Source: Toxonevra muliebris
Taxonomy: Eukaryota > Arthropoda > Insecta > Diptera > Pallopteridae
Reading direction: 5' to 3'
Length of the DNA stretch: 64,000 nucleotides
Assembly (NCBI GenBank): GCA_963691655.1
Contig: OY829328.1
Location: 13,098,704 to 13,162,703, forward strand
The position numbers and the translations under genes were made by a program. Shown one piece after another: positions 37,659 to 51,000 of this stretch; within the stretch, counting starts at the first letter, position 1, and every line of letters begins with the position of its first letter. The notes beneath the pieces were generated by a model. The model saw only the letters and a list, made by a program, of their open reading frames with translations, did not search any database and was not told where the DNA came from.

Positions 37659-39369
37659 ATGAAGCGCGTGAAAAATTTGAGCAGTGCTGCAGTTAAAAAA
37701 AAAGCCAAAACAAACGCCACTGATGATAAACAAGAAGAATCTCTCTCTTCATCGGCATTCCAGGAAACGTCTTCAACAAGTGGCAAAAAGGGCACAACTT
37801 TTCGTGACTCGCTGCACTCACGACGTTTGGCCACCGCAGCCAACATCACCGAATTCCCTTTCAATAAAAAACGCGTTCGTGTGCTAACCGCTAATGCCAC
37901 TGCGGTCAAAGAATCGTGCAGCGGTGGCATACTGTATTGGATGTCGAGGGATGTACGCATTCAAGATAATTGGGCATTGCTGTTTGCACAAAGATTAGCT
38001 TTCAAATTAGAATTACCGCTGGTGGTGGCATTCTGTTTGGTACCGAAGTTTTTAAATGCTACACTGCGTCACTATAAGTTTATGTTAGACGGTTTAAAAG
38101 AGTTCGAGCAAGAGTGTCAAGCTTTAGATATACCATTTCATTTACTATTAGGACCAGCGGCACAACGAATTCCGGAATTTGTGCGTGAAAATGATATTGG
38201 TGCGGTGATTTGTGACTTTGCACCACTACGTTTGCCATTGCAATGGGTGGACGATGTGAAGAATGCACTCCCCGAGGATGTGCCGCTGACACAGGTAGAC
38301 GCGCATAATATAGTACCTGTTTGGGTGGCTTCCGAAAAACAAGAATATGGTGCGCGCACAATACGCAACAAAATAAATTCAAAATTAGATGAGTTTTTAA
38401 CTGAATTTCCAGCAGTTGTAAAGCATCCATTTGCAATTAAGAAGCAGCAGCAGGAAGCAGTTAACTGGAATGCTGCACACGCTTCGCTTGAATGTGACAC
38501 GACTGTAGATTCGGTAGAATGGGCTAAGCCGGGATATTGTGCGGCAGTTGCGCAACTTGAAGAATTTTGCATGAAACGTTTAAGGATTTTCAATGACAAA
38601 CGTAATGATCCAACATTGAATGCTCTATCTGGATTATCACCTTGGTTTCATTTTGGTAATGGTATATGAGTTTTGCTGCTAAAAAATAAAATTAATTTCG
38701 ACCTTGTAGGCCAAATTTCGGTACAACGTTGTATACTTGAAATTAAGCGTTTCAAAACAAAACATAAGGATTCTGTTGATGCCTTCTGTGAAGAGGCAAT
38801 AGTGCGTCGTGAATTAGCCGATAACTTTTGTTATTACAACAAAAATTATGATAGCATACAAGGGTTGTATGCATGGGCTATAAAGACTCTGGACGACCAT
38901 CGCAATGATAAGCGCAGTCCCAGCTATACACTAGATGAATTCGAGCACGCACGCACGCACGATGATCTGTGGAATTCTGCACAGCTGCAGCTAGTTCGTG
39001 AAGGCAAAATGCATGGTTTCCTACGTATGTATTGGGCGAAGAAAATACTTGAATGGACGCAAACGCCAGAGCAAGCTTTGGAGTATGCAATATTGTTAAA
39101 TGACAAATACAGTCTGGACGGACGCGATCCAAATGGTTATGTCGGTATAAAATAATTATATTTAATAATTGAATTAATGAAGTTTTGAAGTAAAGTTTGT
39201 TATTCCTACAGGTTGCATGTGGTCCATTGGTGGCATACACGATCAAGGCTGGAAAGAGCGTCCTATTTTCGGTAAAATACGTTTCATGAATTACCAGGGC
39301 TGCAAACGTAAATTCGATGTTGCCGCGTTTGTGTTACGATATGGGGGTAAGGTCTACACAAAGACATAG
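37659..39369 (+). CDS. phr: class II CPD photolyase
   Basis: Exons 37659-38655, 38710-39144 and 39212-39369 give 529 residues. A basic, Ser/Thr-rich N-terminus (probable nuclear or mitochondrial targeting region) precedes the photolyase alpha/beta domain ('[20 protein letters not shown]'), the class II hallmark '[18 protein letters not shown]', and the helical FAD domain ('[15 protein letters not shown]', '[17 protein letters not shown]', '[17 protein letters not shown]'). The enzyme uses blue light and reduced FAD to split cyclobutane pyrimidine dimers. Introns of 54 and 67 nt fall in the C-terminal half. It is convergent with the proteasome gene 275 bp downstream. All catalytic-domain blocks appear intact. 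Confidence 0.96.
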
Positions 39370-39644
39370 TTCAGTGGCAGTCGGCGTATAAAGCACATTA
39401 GCGGTATATGCAAAAACCAGAAAATGAATTTCCTTAAGGTGAAAAATCTTGAATATCTACAAATTTTTTTTTAATGTAGTTGTTAAATTGAACATTTATA
39501 AAACAAAAACTCCATTGGCTTGAGAAATAAGAACCAAAGCGGCTGTATATATTAATTTCTTAGCATTTAAAGAAATTAAATGATATAAAAATTAAAGACA
39601 AGTATGTTTTTTTGACCAATACCGGCAACTTCCTAAGTCTTCGC

Positions 39645-41660
<2,016 letters not shown>

Positions 41661-42379
41661 TAGGGCGATGTTACACGATCAATGTTTTGCTGTCAAACAA
41701 TGAAATTGTTGTTGTTTTGAAAAATGAACACTGAGCAAAAGAGAGGATGAACCACATTTCACTTCAAATTTTTTTACTGTCGAAAAAAACCTGCATCACC
41801 TCAAACAAAATGGGGTTGCTGAAGTTGCACTGTTGCATTTTATTGGAAAATACTAATATTTTATGAAAAATTCTAGACTTTTTACTAACTTATAAATACA
41901 TTTTTTTTCTTTGACACCCTTTGCGTTGTTTGGCTTTTGTTTGTTTGTAAAAATGAGTGCTGTTTAAAAAATTACTTAATAATTTGTATAAAAACATGGT
42001 AATTCAATGGCCAAGTAACAAAGTGGCGGAGCTTAATTTAATAGTTCGCAAATTTTAAAGATTATTTTTCTACGTTTTTCATATGTACATAAATGCAATA
42101 TTTTTGGTATAATTTGTGGCTATTTCTACCAATATTATCTCATATTGTCATTATAATTGTTTTCCATCCAATTCCAATCCAATTGTTGAATTTTCATTTA
42201 CTCCAATATGCAATTAAATACTTTTTAGTTGGAAAAACATAGTTGCAGATAAAAGTATAAACAAAAAACATTCAGCAAAAAAATTGATAATGTAACAGGG
42301 CATCAAATAAAACGATGAAAAGAGAGTAAAAACAGAAAATATTGACAGCAAAACATTGACCGTGTAACATCAGCCTTAG
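41661..42379. mobile_element. MITE with GGCGATGTTACACGATCAAT-type ends
   Basis: The left end 'gcgatgttacacgatcaatg' followed by 'ttttgctgtcaa' is matched on the opposite strand by the right end 'ttgacagcaaaacattgacc' followed by 'gtgtaacatcagcc', imperfect TIRs of over 30 bp. The interior is non-coding. Several more ends of the same family occur at 44635-45201. Confidence 0.8.
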
Positions 42380-42688
42380 GCTGTGGTTATATTGGGAGTA
42401 TGCTCGGCTAACGTAATGAAATTGTTGTTGCACCGAACAAAGAGAGAGAGTCTTTACTCACTCTCACAACAAACAGGATATGCTCGGTGCATTGTACACC
42501 CAGCACGCCGAGTATTCAGGGTGGCAATGAGTTATTTTATAAAACAGTATCATTACATATAAAATAGTATTAAACAAACGAGTATATTTTGACAAAAAGG
42601 AACTCTGCAACGAGCTGAATGTAACCACCTTGAACGAGCACGGGAGAAAATGTTTTGTATTCGCCGAACACCAATATAACCAGGCATT
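42377..42688. mobile_element. second MITE abutting the first
   Basis: GGTTATATTGG at 42385-42395 is mirrored by CCAATATAACC at 42671-42681. Inner words 'atgctcggc' and 'gccgaac' and repeated 'ctcggtgc' motifs support an element of about 310 bp with TIRs near 'aggctgtggttatattgg'. It lies directly against the right end of the preceding MITE and is followed by a LINE insertion. Confidence 0.6.
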
Positions 42689-42696
42689 AAGTGTCT

Positions 42697-43671
42697 TTTT
42701 TTTAACGAGGAGTAAAGTATAAAAAGCCACCCAGTCAGTGCGTGACATTCTCACGCTAAAACCACCTCTCGTCCGTACGGATATTCCTCCCGGAACCACA
42801 GTTAGGTATTACGTCGGAAGGCCGTAATGAGCTTAGTGCTCAATCGTCAGTATTGCTTTCTGACCAATTCTGTTCGGTTTTATCGTCGGTTGACGATTTG
42901 TAGTATTTGCCGTGCGCTCGACTTTGCGCGCACGTTCTGCATTATACAAAGTGGTCATCATATCTGCAGCTACCTTGCATGCTGCATTCCATTTTTTCGC
43001 TGTGTTACACATCAGTGTCGTCAGATTCCTTTCTGTAGGGGGTTCTCCAAAGGCTTTCTCCAGCTCATCTCTGTTTTTGTTAAAACGTGGGCATATAAAA
43101 AGTATATGCTGCGCGTTCTCCCGTTCCTCTGGGCAAAACGGGTCTTCTTCTCCGGTGTTGATTCTATGCAAGTACTGCTTGAAGCATCCATGGCCACTAA
43201 GCAGCTGCGTAATATGGTGATTCAGTTCACCATATCTGCGTTCGGCTTCGGTTGATTTTGTGTTACGGCCATATAACAGCCTCATCTCTTGTGCCTGTAA
43301 ATCTATGTGGCACCTTACTTGCTATGACACAAATAGCATCGTCCGATACTGTGCGATACGCGCTGGCAACCATCAGGGCACTGAGCCTATATATCGCACG
43401 GATATCCTTCTGGTGTGTTTTCTTGCTTTCCGCCCAGATAGGTGTTGCATACAAGATTACTGACGTAGTAACCGTTGAAAGCAGTCGGCGCCTGCCCTAG
43501 CGCGGGCCTCCTATATTCGGCATAATGCGTGTTAACGCGCTGTTTATTCGTGCTGCTTTTTCACTAGCATCCTTGAACGTCATTCTAGAATCTATAAGTA
43601 CTCCTAAGTACTTAATGTGTGGACACGAGGTGATGTTATGATCCCCAACCGTGATGACCAGCTCTTCACGT
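42697..43671 (-). pseudogene. 5'-truncated non-LTR retrotransposon (R1/Jockey-like) fragment
   Basis: Minus-strand frames encode the end of a LINE ORF2: 'HIKYLGVLIDSRMTFKDA' near 43600, 'YATPIWAES...RLSALMVASAYRTVSDDA' near 43450-43330, and 'LSGHGCFKQYLHRI' with 'ENAQHILFICPRFNK' at 43200-43060. These are the C-terminal reverse transcriptase and zinc-knuckle-like regions of arthropod LINEs. Frame changes between 43454 and 43285 show decay. A near-identical 15-bp target duplication (AGGCAYTAAGTGTCT) flanks it at 42682-42696 and 43672-43686. Confidence 0.85.
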
Positions 43672-44634
43672 AGGCACTAAGTGTCTGACATTTTGTTAGA
43701 AATTAATTGGCATGATAATTAGAAGGATGCTTACGTCACAAAGACAATTTTTCTGTTTTTTGACAGATAATACATATTCTCAATTGGCTTGCCAGCACTG
43801 GCTGGTGTGGGCGCAGTATTACTTGTAACAGATTTTGAGGTTGTAAAAAGGTTTTGAGAAGACTTTATTCTAAATTTCGTGATTTTCCCTAAAAACCAAG
43901 TCCCGTTACGACCCGATTATAGACATTTAATGTAATTTAACGTAACTGCGGTCTAAATGAAGTGTTGGAAAGAGGTAGAAATTCGCTTGCCACTTTCTTC
44001 ATTTTAGACGCATTTCAACAAAATGACTCTGAAATGAAGGATTTCATTTGCAAGTTTTTGTATGGTGAAATTCTGCATTTCAGACACATTTCAACGAAAT
44101 GTTAAATTTGCATGAAGTGCACTCTGGTGTGTCCTATTATAGTTCGTATAGACGAAACTCAGAATTTCAAAGAAAATTCACTCTCGTGTGTCGGCACTAT
44201 TACAAGGCTTTTAGACGTTTTCGGCTAGGGCATGGCTTGCTAATCTATCTTTCTTCCCTTTTTTATGTTTATCCACCGCGTAGTCAATTGAAGAAAAGAT
44301 TAAAATAATGAAATTTAGGCACAGCTATCTTTGATTGTTAGTCTGCTCTTAGGTGGTGAGATTTGTCTCATGCAATTTGAAAAAATGTTCGGAAAAGGGG
44401 ACAAACGACAGGGGGTAGACGAAATCGGGCAGCATTTTGATGAAACTTTTTGTCCTTTCTTTTTTTACATTTTCGTAGTTCAATGTTTTCCCATAGCGAA
44501 AGTTTCATGCAACTAATCTCACTGTGTAAGAGCTACCTGAAACTTCAAAAGGGAATGCAAAAAATCGCATGAGATTAATCTAACAGTCATAATTTTTATG
44601 GCAATTAAAGCTTTTGGGCTTTTGAATTTTGTTA

Positions 44635-45201
44635 GGGCGATGTTACACGATCAATGTTTTGCTGTCAAACAATGAAATTGTTGTTGTTTTGAAAAATGAA
44701 CACTGAGCAAAAGAGAGGATGAACACATTTCACTTAGGCTGATGTTACAATGTTTTGCTGTCAATGTTTTCTGTTTTTACTCTCTTTACATCATTTTGTT
44801 TAATGCCTGTTAGGCTGATGTTACACGGTCAATGTTTTGCTGTCAATTTTTTCTGTTTTTACTCTCTTTTCATCGTTTTGTTTGATGCCCTGTTACACTA
44901 TCAGTTTTTTGCTGAATGATTTTTTAATACTTTTATCTGCAACTATGTTTTTCCAACTAAAAAGTATTTAATTGTATCTTGGAGTGAATGAAAATTCAAC
45001 AATTGGAATGGAATTGGATGGAAAATAATTATAATGATAATATGAGATAATATTGCTGGAAATAGCCACAAATTGCATTGTTTGACAGCAAAACATTGAT
45101 CGTGTAACATCGCCTTAACAGGGCATCAAACAAAACGATGAAAAGAGAGTAAAAACAGAAAATATTGATAGCAAAACATTGACCGTGTCACATCAGCCTT
45201 A
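44635..45201. mobile_element. nested/rearranged copies of the GATGTTACACGRTCAATG MITE
   Basis: At least three left-type ends ('ctgatgttacacggtcaatg' or variants at about 44638, 44738 and 44815) and two right-type ends (about 45081-45115 and 45165-45200) of the family seen at 41661-42379 are packed together. The shared interior is inverted relative to the first copy. This suggests insertion of family members into one another or recombination between copies. Confidence 0.75.
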
Positions 45202-45659
45202 TAAACACAAAAATGGTAAATTTGTAGGAAATGCTCAATTGTCAATGCGGCGAGTTTTATCATCATCGTCGGAATAGCGCTTTTAATCTCATGATCTGAA
45301 TGTGAAAGTTTATTTATTTATATATTCATTGATAACAACGCACAGATTAAGTTATCATCAAATATAGGTTTATTTATTTTACTATTGAAGGAATACTGTA
45401 CATATTTATCGTACCAATTTCTCATTGCAAATTACAATAAAAGTAGATTTTCTAGAGTTAAATTAACAAGTTTAATTTATAGTTTTATTAGTAAGTGTTT
45501 TTTATCAGCGCTTACACTCGAATTCTTTGTACATTGAACTTTAATTATATTCACTGGAAGATAAACAAAAAGCTCACTCTTCCATAAGTCAGCAGACGTA
45601 CAAAGTTGCAGATTGCTGGTGGTATAATTCATTAGAAAGGAATTTAGTCGTTTTATAAA

Positions 45660-46847
45660 ATGGAAAACACTGGGTAAAAAGTTAATATTTATTAAAAAAA
45701 AAAAAAAATACTAAAGAAACTACTTTAATACACATATGTACATAGAAAATTAAGAGGGAAAACTATTTTCATTACTGGTGCTTCCCGCGGCATTGGTAAA
45801 GCGATTGCACTAAAAGCAGCCCGCGATGGAGCAAATGTGGTAATTGCAGCTAAAACTGCTGAGCCGCATCCAAAACTGCCCGGTACAATTTATACAGCAG
45901 CTGAAGAAGGTACATACTGTGTCTTGTTTACGGTTGTTTATATTCCTTAAATAAATACTTAAATTGTTGTATTTTATTTAGTTGAAAGAGCTGGTGGCAA
46001 AGCGTTACCAGTTATTGTTGATGTACGCGATGAGCAACAGGTGCGGAAAGCCGTACAAGCTGCTGTACAAAAATTCGGTGGTATTGATATTTTGGTGAAT
46101 AATGCAAGCGCCATTTCAATAACTACAACTTTGGATACAGATATGAAACGATATGATCTGATGCATAACATCAACACCAGAGGCACATTTTTGGTGTACG
46201 TATACCAATATAAATGTATGGTTTGGCATAGAAATGAAGATAAATGACATTTGGATCAAAATCTGCTTAATTTCTCAAAATTTGATAAATGTTACTTGGA
46301 TCACTTCTGTTTTAAATCATTCAAATATTTATTTCCGAGAATATGCATTGCATTGATTGTCTTTAAATTCTATAGCTCCAAAGAGTGTCTTCCGTATCTT
46401 CTGAAAAGTAAGCATGCACATATACTAAACATATCTCCGCCATTAGAAATGCTGTCACAGTGGTTTGCTAATCATGTTGCTTACACTATGGCTAAATTCG
46501 GCATGTCTATGTGTGTATTAGGTATGGCAGAGGAATTTAAAGATCGCAATATCTCTGTGAATGCCTTGTGGCCACGTACAACTGTATTCACAGCAGCTGT
46601 AGATATGTTGAGGGGTTCAGAAGGTGCTAAAACTTCACGCACTCCCGAAGTAATGGCTGACGCGGCATATGCAGTACTATGTAAGAACCCAATGCAAACG
46701 ACTGGAAAATTTTTAATTGATGAGGAAGTTTTGGTGGAAGCCGGTGTAACGGATTTGAAACAATATGCTTGCTATCCTGAAAATGCTGATAATTTGTCTT
46801 TGGATTTCTTTCTACCACAACGATTTTATTCTTCATCTAAACTTTAA
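45660..46847 (+). CDS. HSDL2-like short-chain dehydrogenase lacking the SCP2 domain
   Basis: Exons 45660-45673, 45746-45909, 45982-46195 and 46376-46847 give 287 residues. The Rossmann cofactor motif 'TGASRGIGKAIALKAA' lies near residue 15, NNAS near residue 88, and the YxxxK catalytic pair in 'HVAYTMAKFGMSM'; 'LNISPP' and 'NALWPRT' are typical of HSDL2 (Drosophila CG5590). HSDL2 proteins normally carry a C-terminal sterol-carrier SCP2 domain and run to about 400 residues. Here the protein stops after the SDR domain, with a poly-A signal at 46917-46922, yet ends SKL, a canonical peroxisome targeting signal. The substrate is unknown; a peroxisomal role is inferred from the tail. Confidence 0.93.
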
Positions 46848-47253
46848 ATTAAACTGCAATTTATTATAACTCATAACTTCACAAAGTGATTGCAGAAATG
46901 GTGTTGGTTATAAAATAATAAAAGCCTTGAATGAATTGAGGCAATTAGTTAAACTTTGGTCGGCTTGTATTCTAAATACTTGACCGAAACGCATGTTATT
47001 GTATAAATAAATATTTGGGTATTTGGGATAGGTACAAAATTTAACATGTAATTCCCGACTTACGTACAAAAAACATACGTATGTACTTGATGTTTGGAAC
47101 ATTTTTTTTGTTGTTTATTAGTGTAATTAGCATATTTATATTGACCATCTATTGCTGTATTCCTGAATTTGATTGACAGTTACACACGCTGAATGCATAT
47201 CTTTGTTGTTTGTAAATTCATAAGAATTGTAAATTTATTTGGAAAAAGTAAAA
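46848..47253. other. intergenic
   Basis: This contains the poly-A signal AATAAA (46917-46922) of the HSDL2-like gene and the short upstream region of the SPRY/SOCS gene. No other gene was seen. Confidence 0.6.
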
Positions 47254-47274
47254 ATGGCGAATGGAACTTTCTGA
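47254..47274 (+). promoter_or_regulatory. upstream ORF overlapping the start codon
   Basis: A six-codon frame (MANGTF, then stop) begins 7 nt before the main start and overlaps it in another frame. If translated, it would reduce initiation at 47261. The sequence before its ATG (aaaaATGG) is a good insect initiation context. Confidence 0.45.
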
Positions 47275-48280
47275 GTTTGTCAAGTTAAAAGTTAAAAATT
47301 GGAATAATCATTCAATAACAAACATGGGAAGGATTCTAATCGGTTCGAACAATACGGTGCAAACGGTTATATCTCAATTAAATGGTGAAGTAACTTTTCA
47401 AATAGATGAAGAAGTTACCTCTCAATTAAATGAAGAAGTATCTCAATCAGATCAAGAAGTAGAAAGTTTAATACTGCCGGAACAAAATTCCATTGTTTCT
47501 GATCACCACCAATGGACAACACAAAGCTGCAGTTTAGAACCACGTATAAATATGATATTAAATAGGACATCTGCAAATAAAAAATTACAATTAATACATG
47601 CATGGAATTCAGAAGACAAATCACTTAATATGTTTTTGACATCCGACGATAAATTGACTGTCAATAGAGGTGACCAAGCTCAAAGTACTGATTGTATACG
47701 AGGGAAAGTTGGTTTTACCAAAGGCCTTCACATATGGGAAATAACTTGGCCCAAAAGTCAGCGAGGTACCAATGCAGTAGTCGGTGTGGCTACATCCGAA
47801 GCTTCTCTGCATTGTAATGGATATAAAAGTTTAGTTGGCTCAACAGATCAAAGCTGGGGTTGGGATTTGGGAAGAAAAAAATTATATCATGATTCAAAGA
47901 ATTATCCTGGAATACCTTATCCAACGGTATTAGAAGGAAATGATGAAAACTTTGTTGTGCCTGATAAATTTTTGGTTGTTCTGGATATGGATGAAGGCAC
48001 TTTAAGCTTTATCGCGGGTCAACCTACTACACCCAGATACCTTGGTGTAGCGTCGAGTGGCTTAAAAGGTAAAACCCTTTATCCTATTATTTCTGCAGTA
48101 TGGGGGTATTGTGAAGTTACAATGAAATATATTGGTGTAGTATATGCGGTTCCATCTTTAATGAATTTATGCAGAAGATCAATTTTAAAAATATTTGGTG
48201 GTATGAATTTCGAATTGGAAGAACAAATTCACAGCTTACATCTCCCTGAGTATATTAAAAACTATTTACTTAACAAATAG
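47261..48280 (+). CDS. gustavus-like SPRY domain / SOCS box protein, intronless
   Basis: This is a single 339-residue frame. A roughly 100-residue N-terminus has acidic repeats around '[11 protein letters not shown]' and '[14 protein letters not shown]'. It precedes a SPRY domain close to Gustavus/SPSB proteins ('[20 protein letters not shown]', '[18 protein letters not shown]', '[11 protein letters not shown]', '[15 protein letters not shown]') and a C-terminal SOCS box ('[15 protein letters not shown]' to the end). Gustavus binds Vasa in the germline and, through its SOCS box, Elongin BC/Cullin 5 ubiquitin ligase. Compared with the family, it has a short insertion before '[12 protein letters not shown]'. 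The lack of introns, extended N-terminus and divergence suggest a retrocopy-derived paralogue with an intact frame. A poly-A signal lies near 48511. Confidence 0.92.
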   Translation: MELSEFVKLKVKNWNNHSITNMGRILIGSNNTVQTVISQLNGEVTFQIDEEVTSQLNEEVSQSDQEVESLILPEQNSIVSDHHQWTTQSCSLEPRINMILNRTSANKKLQLIHAWNSEDKSLNMFLTSDDKLTVNRGDQAQSTDCIRGKVGFTKGLHIWEITWPKSQRGTNAVVGVATSEASLHCNGYKSLVGSTDQSWGWDLGRKKLYHDSKNYPGIPYPTVLEGNDENFVVPDKFLVVLDMDEGTLSFIAGQPTTPRYLGVASSGLKGKTLYPIISAVWGYCEVTMKYIGVVYAVPSLMNLCRRSILKIFGGMNFELEEQIHSLHLPEYIKNYLLNK

Positions 48281-49034
48281 AAATAGAATAATAATATATT
48301 TAACAAATTGATCATTTTACCTATAGTAGTAATTCGCTTGATAGCTAAATAGACTTATGTATGTATTAAATTCTTTTTTAAGGTTTTATGTTTAAGTGGA
48401 ATGTATAATTTAAGTGTATTTTGACTAATAGGAACTTTAAATATTTTTTATATAAGGATTTATATTTTCTATATAAGGACTTCTATTTTATTAAGTCTGC
48501 ATATTTATAAAATAAATATATAAAGTTTACATACTGTTATTGATAAGTTTGTTCGCTGATTCTGGCCAATTCTGATCATACAAAGCATGCAATACTAAAA
48601 AGTTTAAGGGCTGTTTTCTCAGTGTTCGGTTAAGCACTAATCTGAACTAACTAGTACTACTAACCCTCAGCCATAAACCAAGTTTTGAAGAAAGATATGG
48701 TAGCATCAACAATTTTTTGTAAACAGTGTTGCCTCTTTAAAACAGCAGTGGCAAATATTAGAATTCAAGTGTTTTTCCGTACTTCTGCAGAGTGTTGTTA
48801 CATTTATATATATTTTTTTAATTAAAAATTAAATTAAAGTAGACCTACTTTTCAAAATATGCTTCAAAGTTGCTATGCGCTTGTATCCAGTATAGGGTAA
48901 TTTTGGGCTTTTGGGGAAGGATAAATTTTGAATAATTCGACAGCAACATTCATCGAACAGCTGTGAAAAATCTATATATTGTTTCGGCCATCTTTGCTCC
49001 AGCATTTTTCGGTATCGATATTTGAAAAATAAAG
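48281..49034. other. intergenic
   Basis: The 3' UTR of the SPRY/SOCS gene lies at the left and the promoter and 5' UTR of the TRMO gene at the right. Nothing else was recognised. Confidence 0.55.
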
Positions 49035-50679
49035 ATGCTTCAGAACGATTTAGAAACGCTACAGAATCAGTTAACTATTGCACGAAATGAAATTAATAAG
49101 TTAAGGTGAGCAATTTGGTATTTGTTTTTAAGGAAATAAACTTTATTGTGATTATATACTGCTAGACAACAAGTGCGGAGTCTGCAGCATGTACAGCGAA
49201 AGGATATTGATGGAGTTACTCGAGTTTTACGTGATTTTCGGTGTGAAGGCTGTAGAGAAAATGCACGAAATAGTAACGAGCCACCGTCTCAAATGCATAT
49301 GGTGGGCAATACCTTTCTTTACTTTTATAAACATATATGTAGGGAACTAGCTGAATTGTCTTTCCTTTTTGCTGTTGTAGGATTCAAGTTCTGAATCAAC
49401 ATCATGCATAAGAGTGCGAAGTATCGGTACAATACGTACCGCCTTTCCGGAGAAGCGCGCTGTTCCTCGTCAATCAAGTGTTGGTGGTCGTTTACGTGGT
49501 TTAATTGAATTAAACTCTGAGGTTTTTACCAATCCAGCGCATTCAATAGAAGGTTTGGAAGAATTTTCCCATATGTGGTTAATATATTATTTTCACAAAA
49601 ATAATGCGCATCCAAAGGCCAAAGTTGCGCCACCACGTTTGGGTGGTGAACGTATAGGTGTCTTTTCGACACGTTCCCCACATCGCCCCTCACCCATTGG
49701 TTTATCTTTGGTAGAAATCGATAAAATTGATGGAGCTACAATTACATTTTTTGGCACCGATATGGTCGATGGCACTCCATTGCTCGACATTAAACCTTAT
49801 ATTCCTTTCTATGATGCACCAATGGCTGTTGATTCGGGTAAGTTAACATATTTTTGATAAAAATTTATATAATGATGAAGTATTTATTTATTTATTGACA
49901 TATTCCGTAATATGTATAGTTTTTATGCTGACAAGTTTCTTTTGTGTTGATGCATTTATTTTTGCAAAGAATATATTTATTTTCGTTGTGACTGCCATTG
50001 GATGAAATTGTATTTCGAAAACAATACATTTAATTTTCCCCTCAAACTGTTTGTTGAATCGCAGTGATTTTTTGAAGAAAATTTTAATCTACAATTCAAC
50101 CGTAATGCTTCCTTATTAATCTATTGCATCTTGCTTAGACTTTTAGTTTATAATCCTAAAAACAAGAATTTAAAACTTTAAACGGAAATTGTTTTCTTTT
50201 CTATAGGTCGAATTTCGGTTGGGCCACCTGATGCTGTCGACTTTTACAATTCTCGGCAAGATCCTGATGGCGAAGAATCTGAATTAGAATTGCTTGGTGC
50301 AGGTGCTACTGGTGGAACATACAGTGGCGGGAATCTATCAAATCCACCAAATTTGGTAAATCACATATCACCGCCACCTAGTGCGGTTAAAATACCAAAT
50401 TGGGTAGTAGCTAGTCATCGTCTTAAGGTGTGTTTTAATGAACGTGCTGAAACACAATTGCATGACTTACAAGTGCACAAACAATGTATTATTGATATAT
50501 TGGAAGCCGATCCCCGCTCTGTGTACTTACGCACCAAATATGGTTCACAGATATTCACATTCCAGCTGAGCGAAGTAACAGTGACGTGTAAATTTGACGA
50601 TAAAGCGGCAATGGTAACAGTGGTGCAAATTAGACGCACAGAAAATGTTCAAGACGAAGATGTACCCGAAATATCTTAA
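49035..50679 (+). CDS. TRMO: tRNA (adenine(37)-N6)-methyltransferase, TrmO/YaeB family
   Basis: Exons 49035-49105, 49166-49301, 49381-49837 and 50207-50679 give 378 residues. An N-terminal coiled-coil-like segment and a 'CEGCREN' Cys pair lead to the TrmO beta-barrel: 'VRSIGTIRTAFPEKRAVPRQ', 'GLEEFSHMWLIYYFHKN' and the family signature 'STRSPHRPSPIGLSL', then 'DMVDGTPLLDIKPYIPFYD'. The enzyme uses S-adenosylmethionine to methylate t6A37 of tRNAs reading ACY codons. The C-terminal exon carries the eukaryotic extension. All introns are GT-AG and phase-consistent. AATAAA lies at 50836-50841. Confidence 0.94.
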
Positions 50680-51000
50680 TTCTGTAAGTAATGCAGTTGT
50701 GATGATTATGGTAACGACGAATTCAACAAAAGAGAAAACAGGTATATAATTTTAGATATTGTACTTGAACATAGTTAAATACATAAGTATGAGAAAAAGA
50801 AGAGGTTGCAACATATATTTTATTGTAGTGAATTTAATAAAAAGCCCAAACATTCAGTGGTGAAGTTTATCAAATATAAGTTTATATTGTTAATACGTTA
50901 TACATTTTAATTATTCTTTTAAATTGAGTTCATTCAATTGATTACACTAGTTTACAAATTAAAAAACAACTTTGTGCTAAAGATTTTTTTATTTTTCTTT

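Noticed and set aside
42827..43255. Plus-strand Cys/Phe-rich frame
   Set aside because: It is the antisense of the LINE reverse-transcriptase fragment read on the minus strand.
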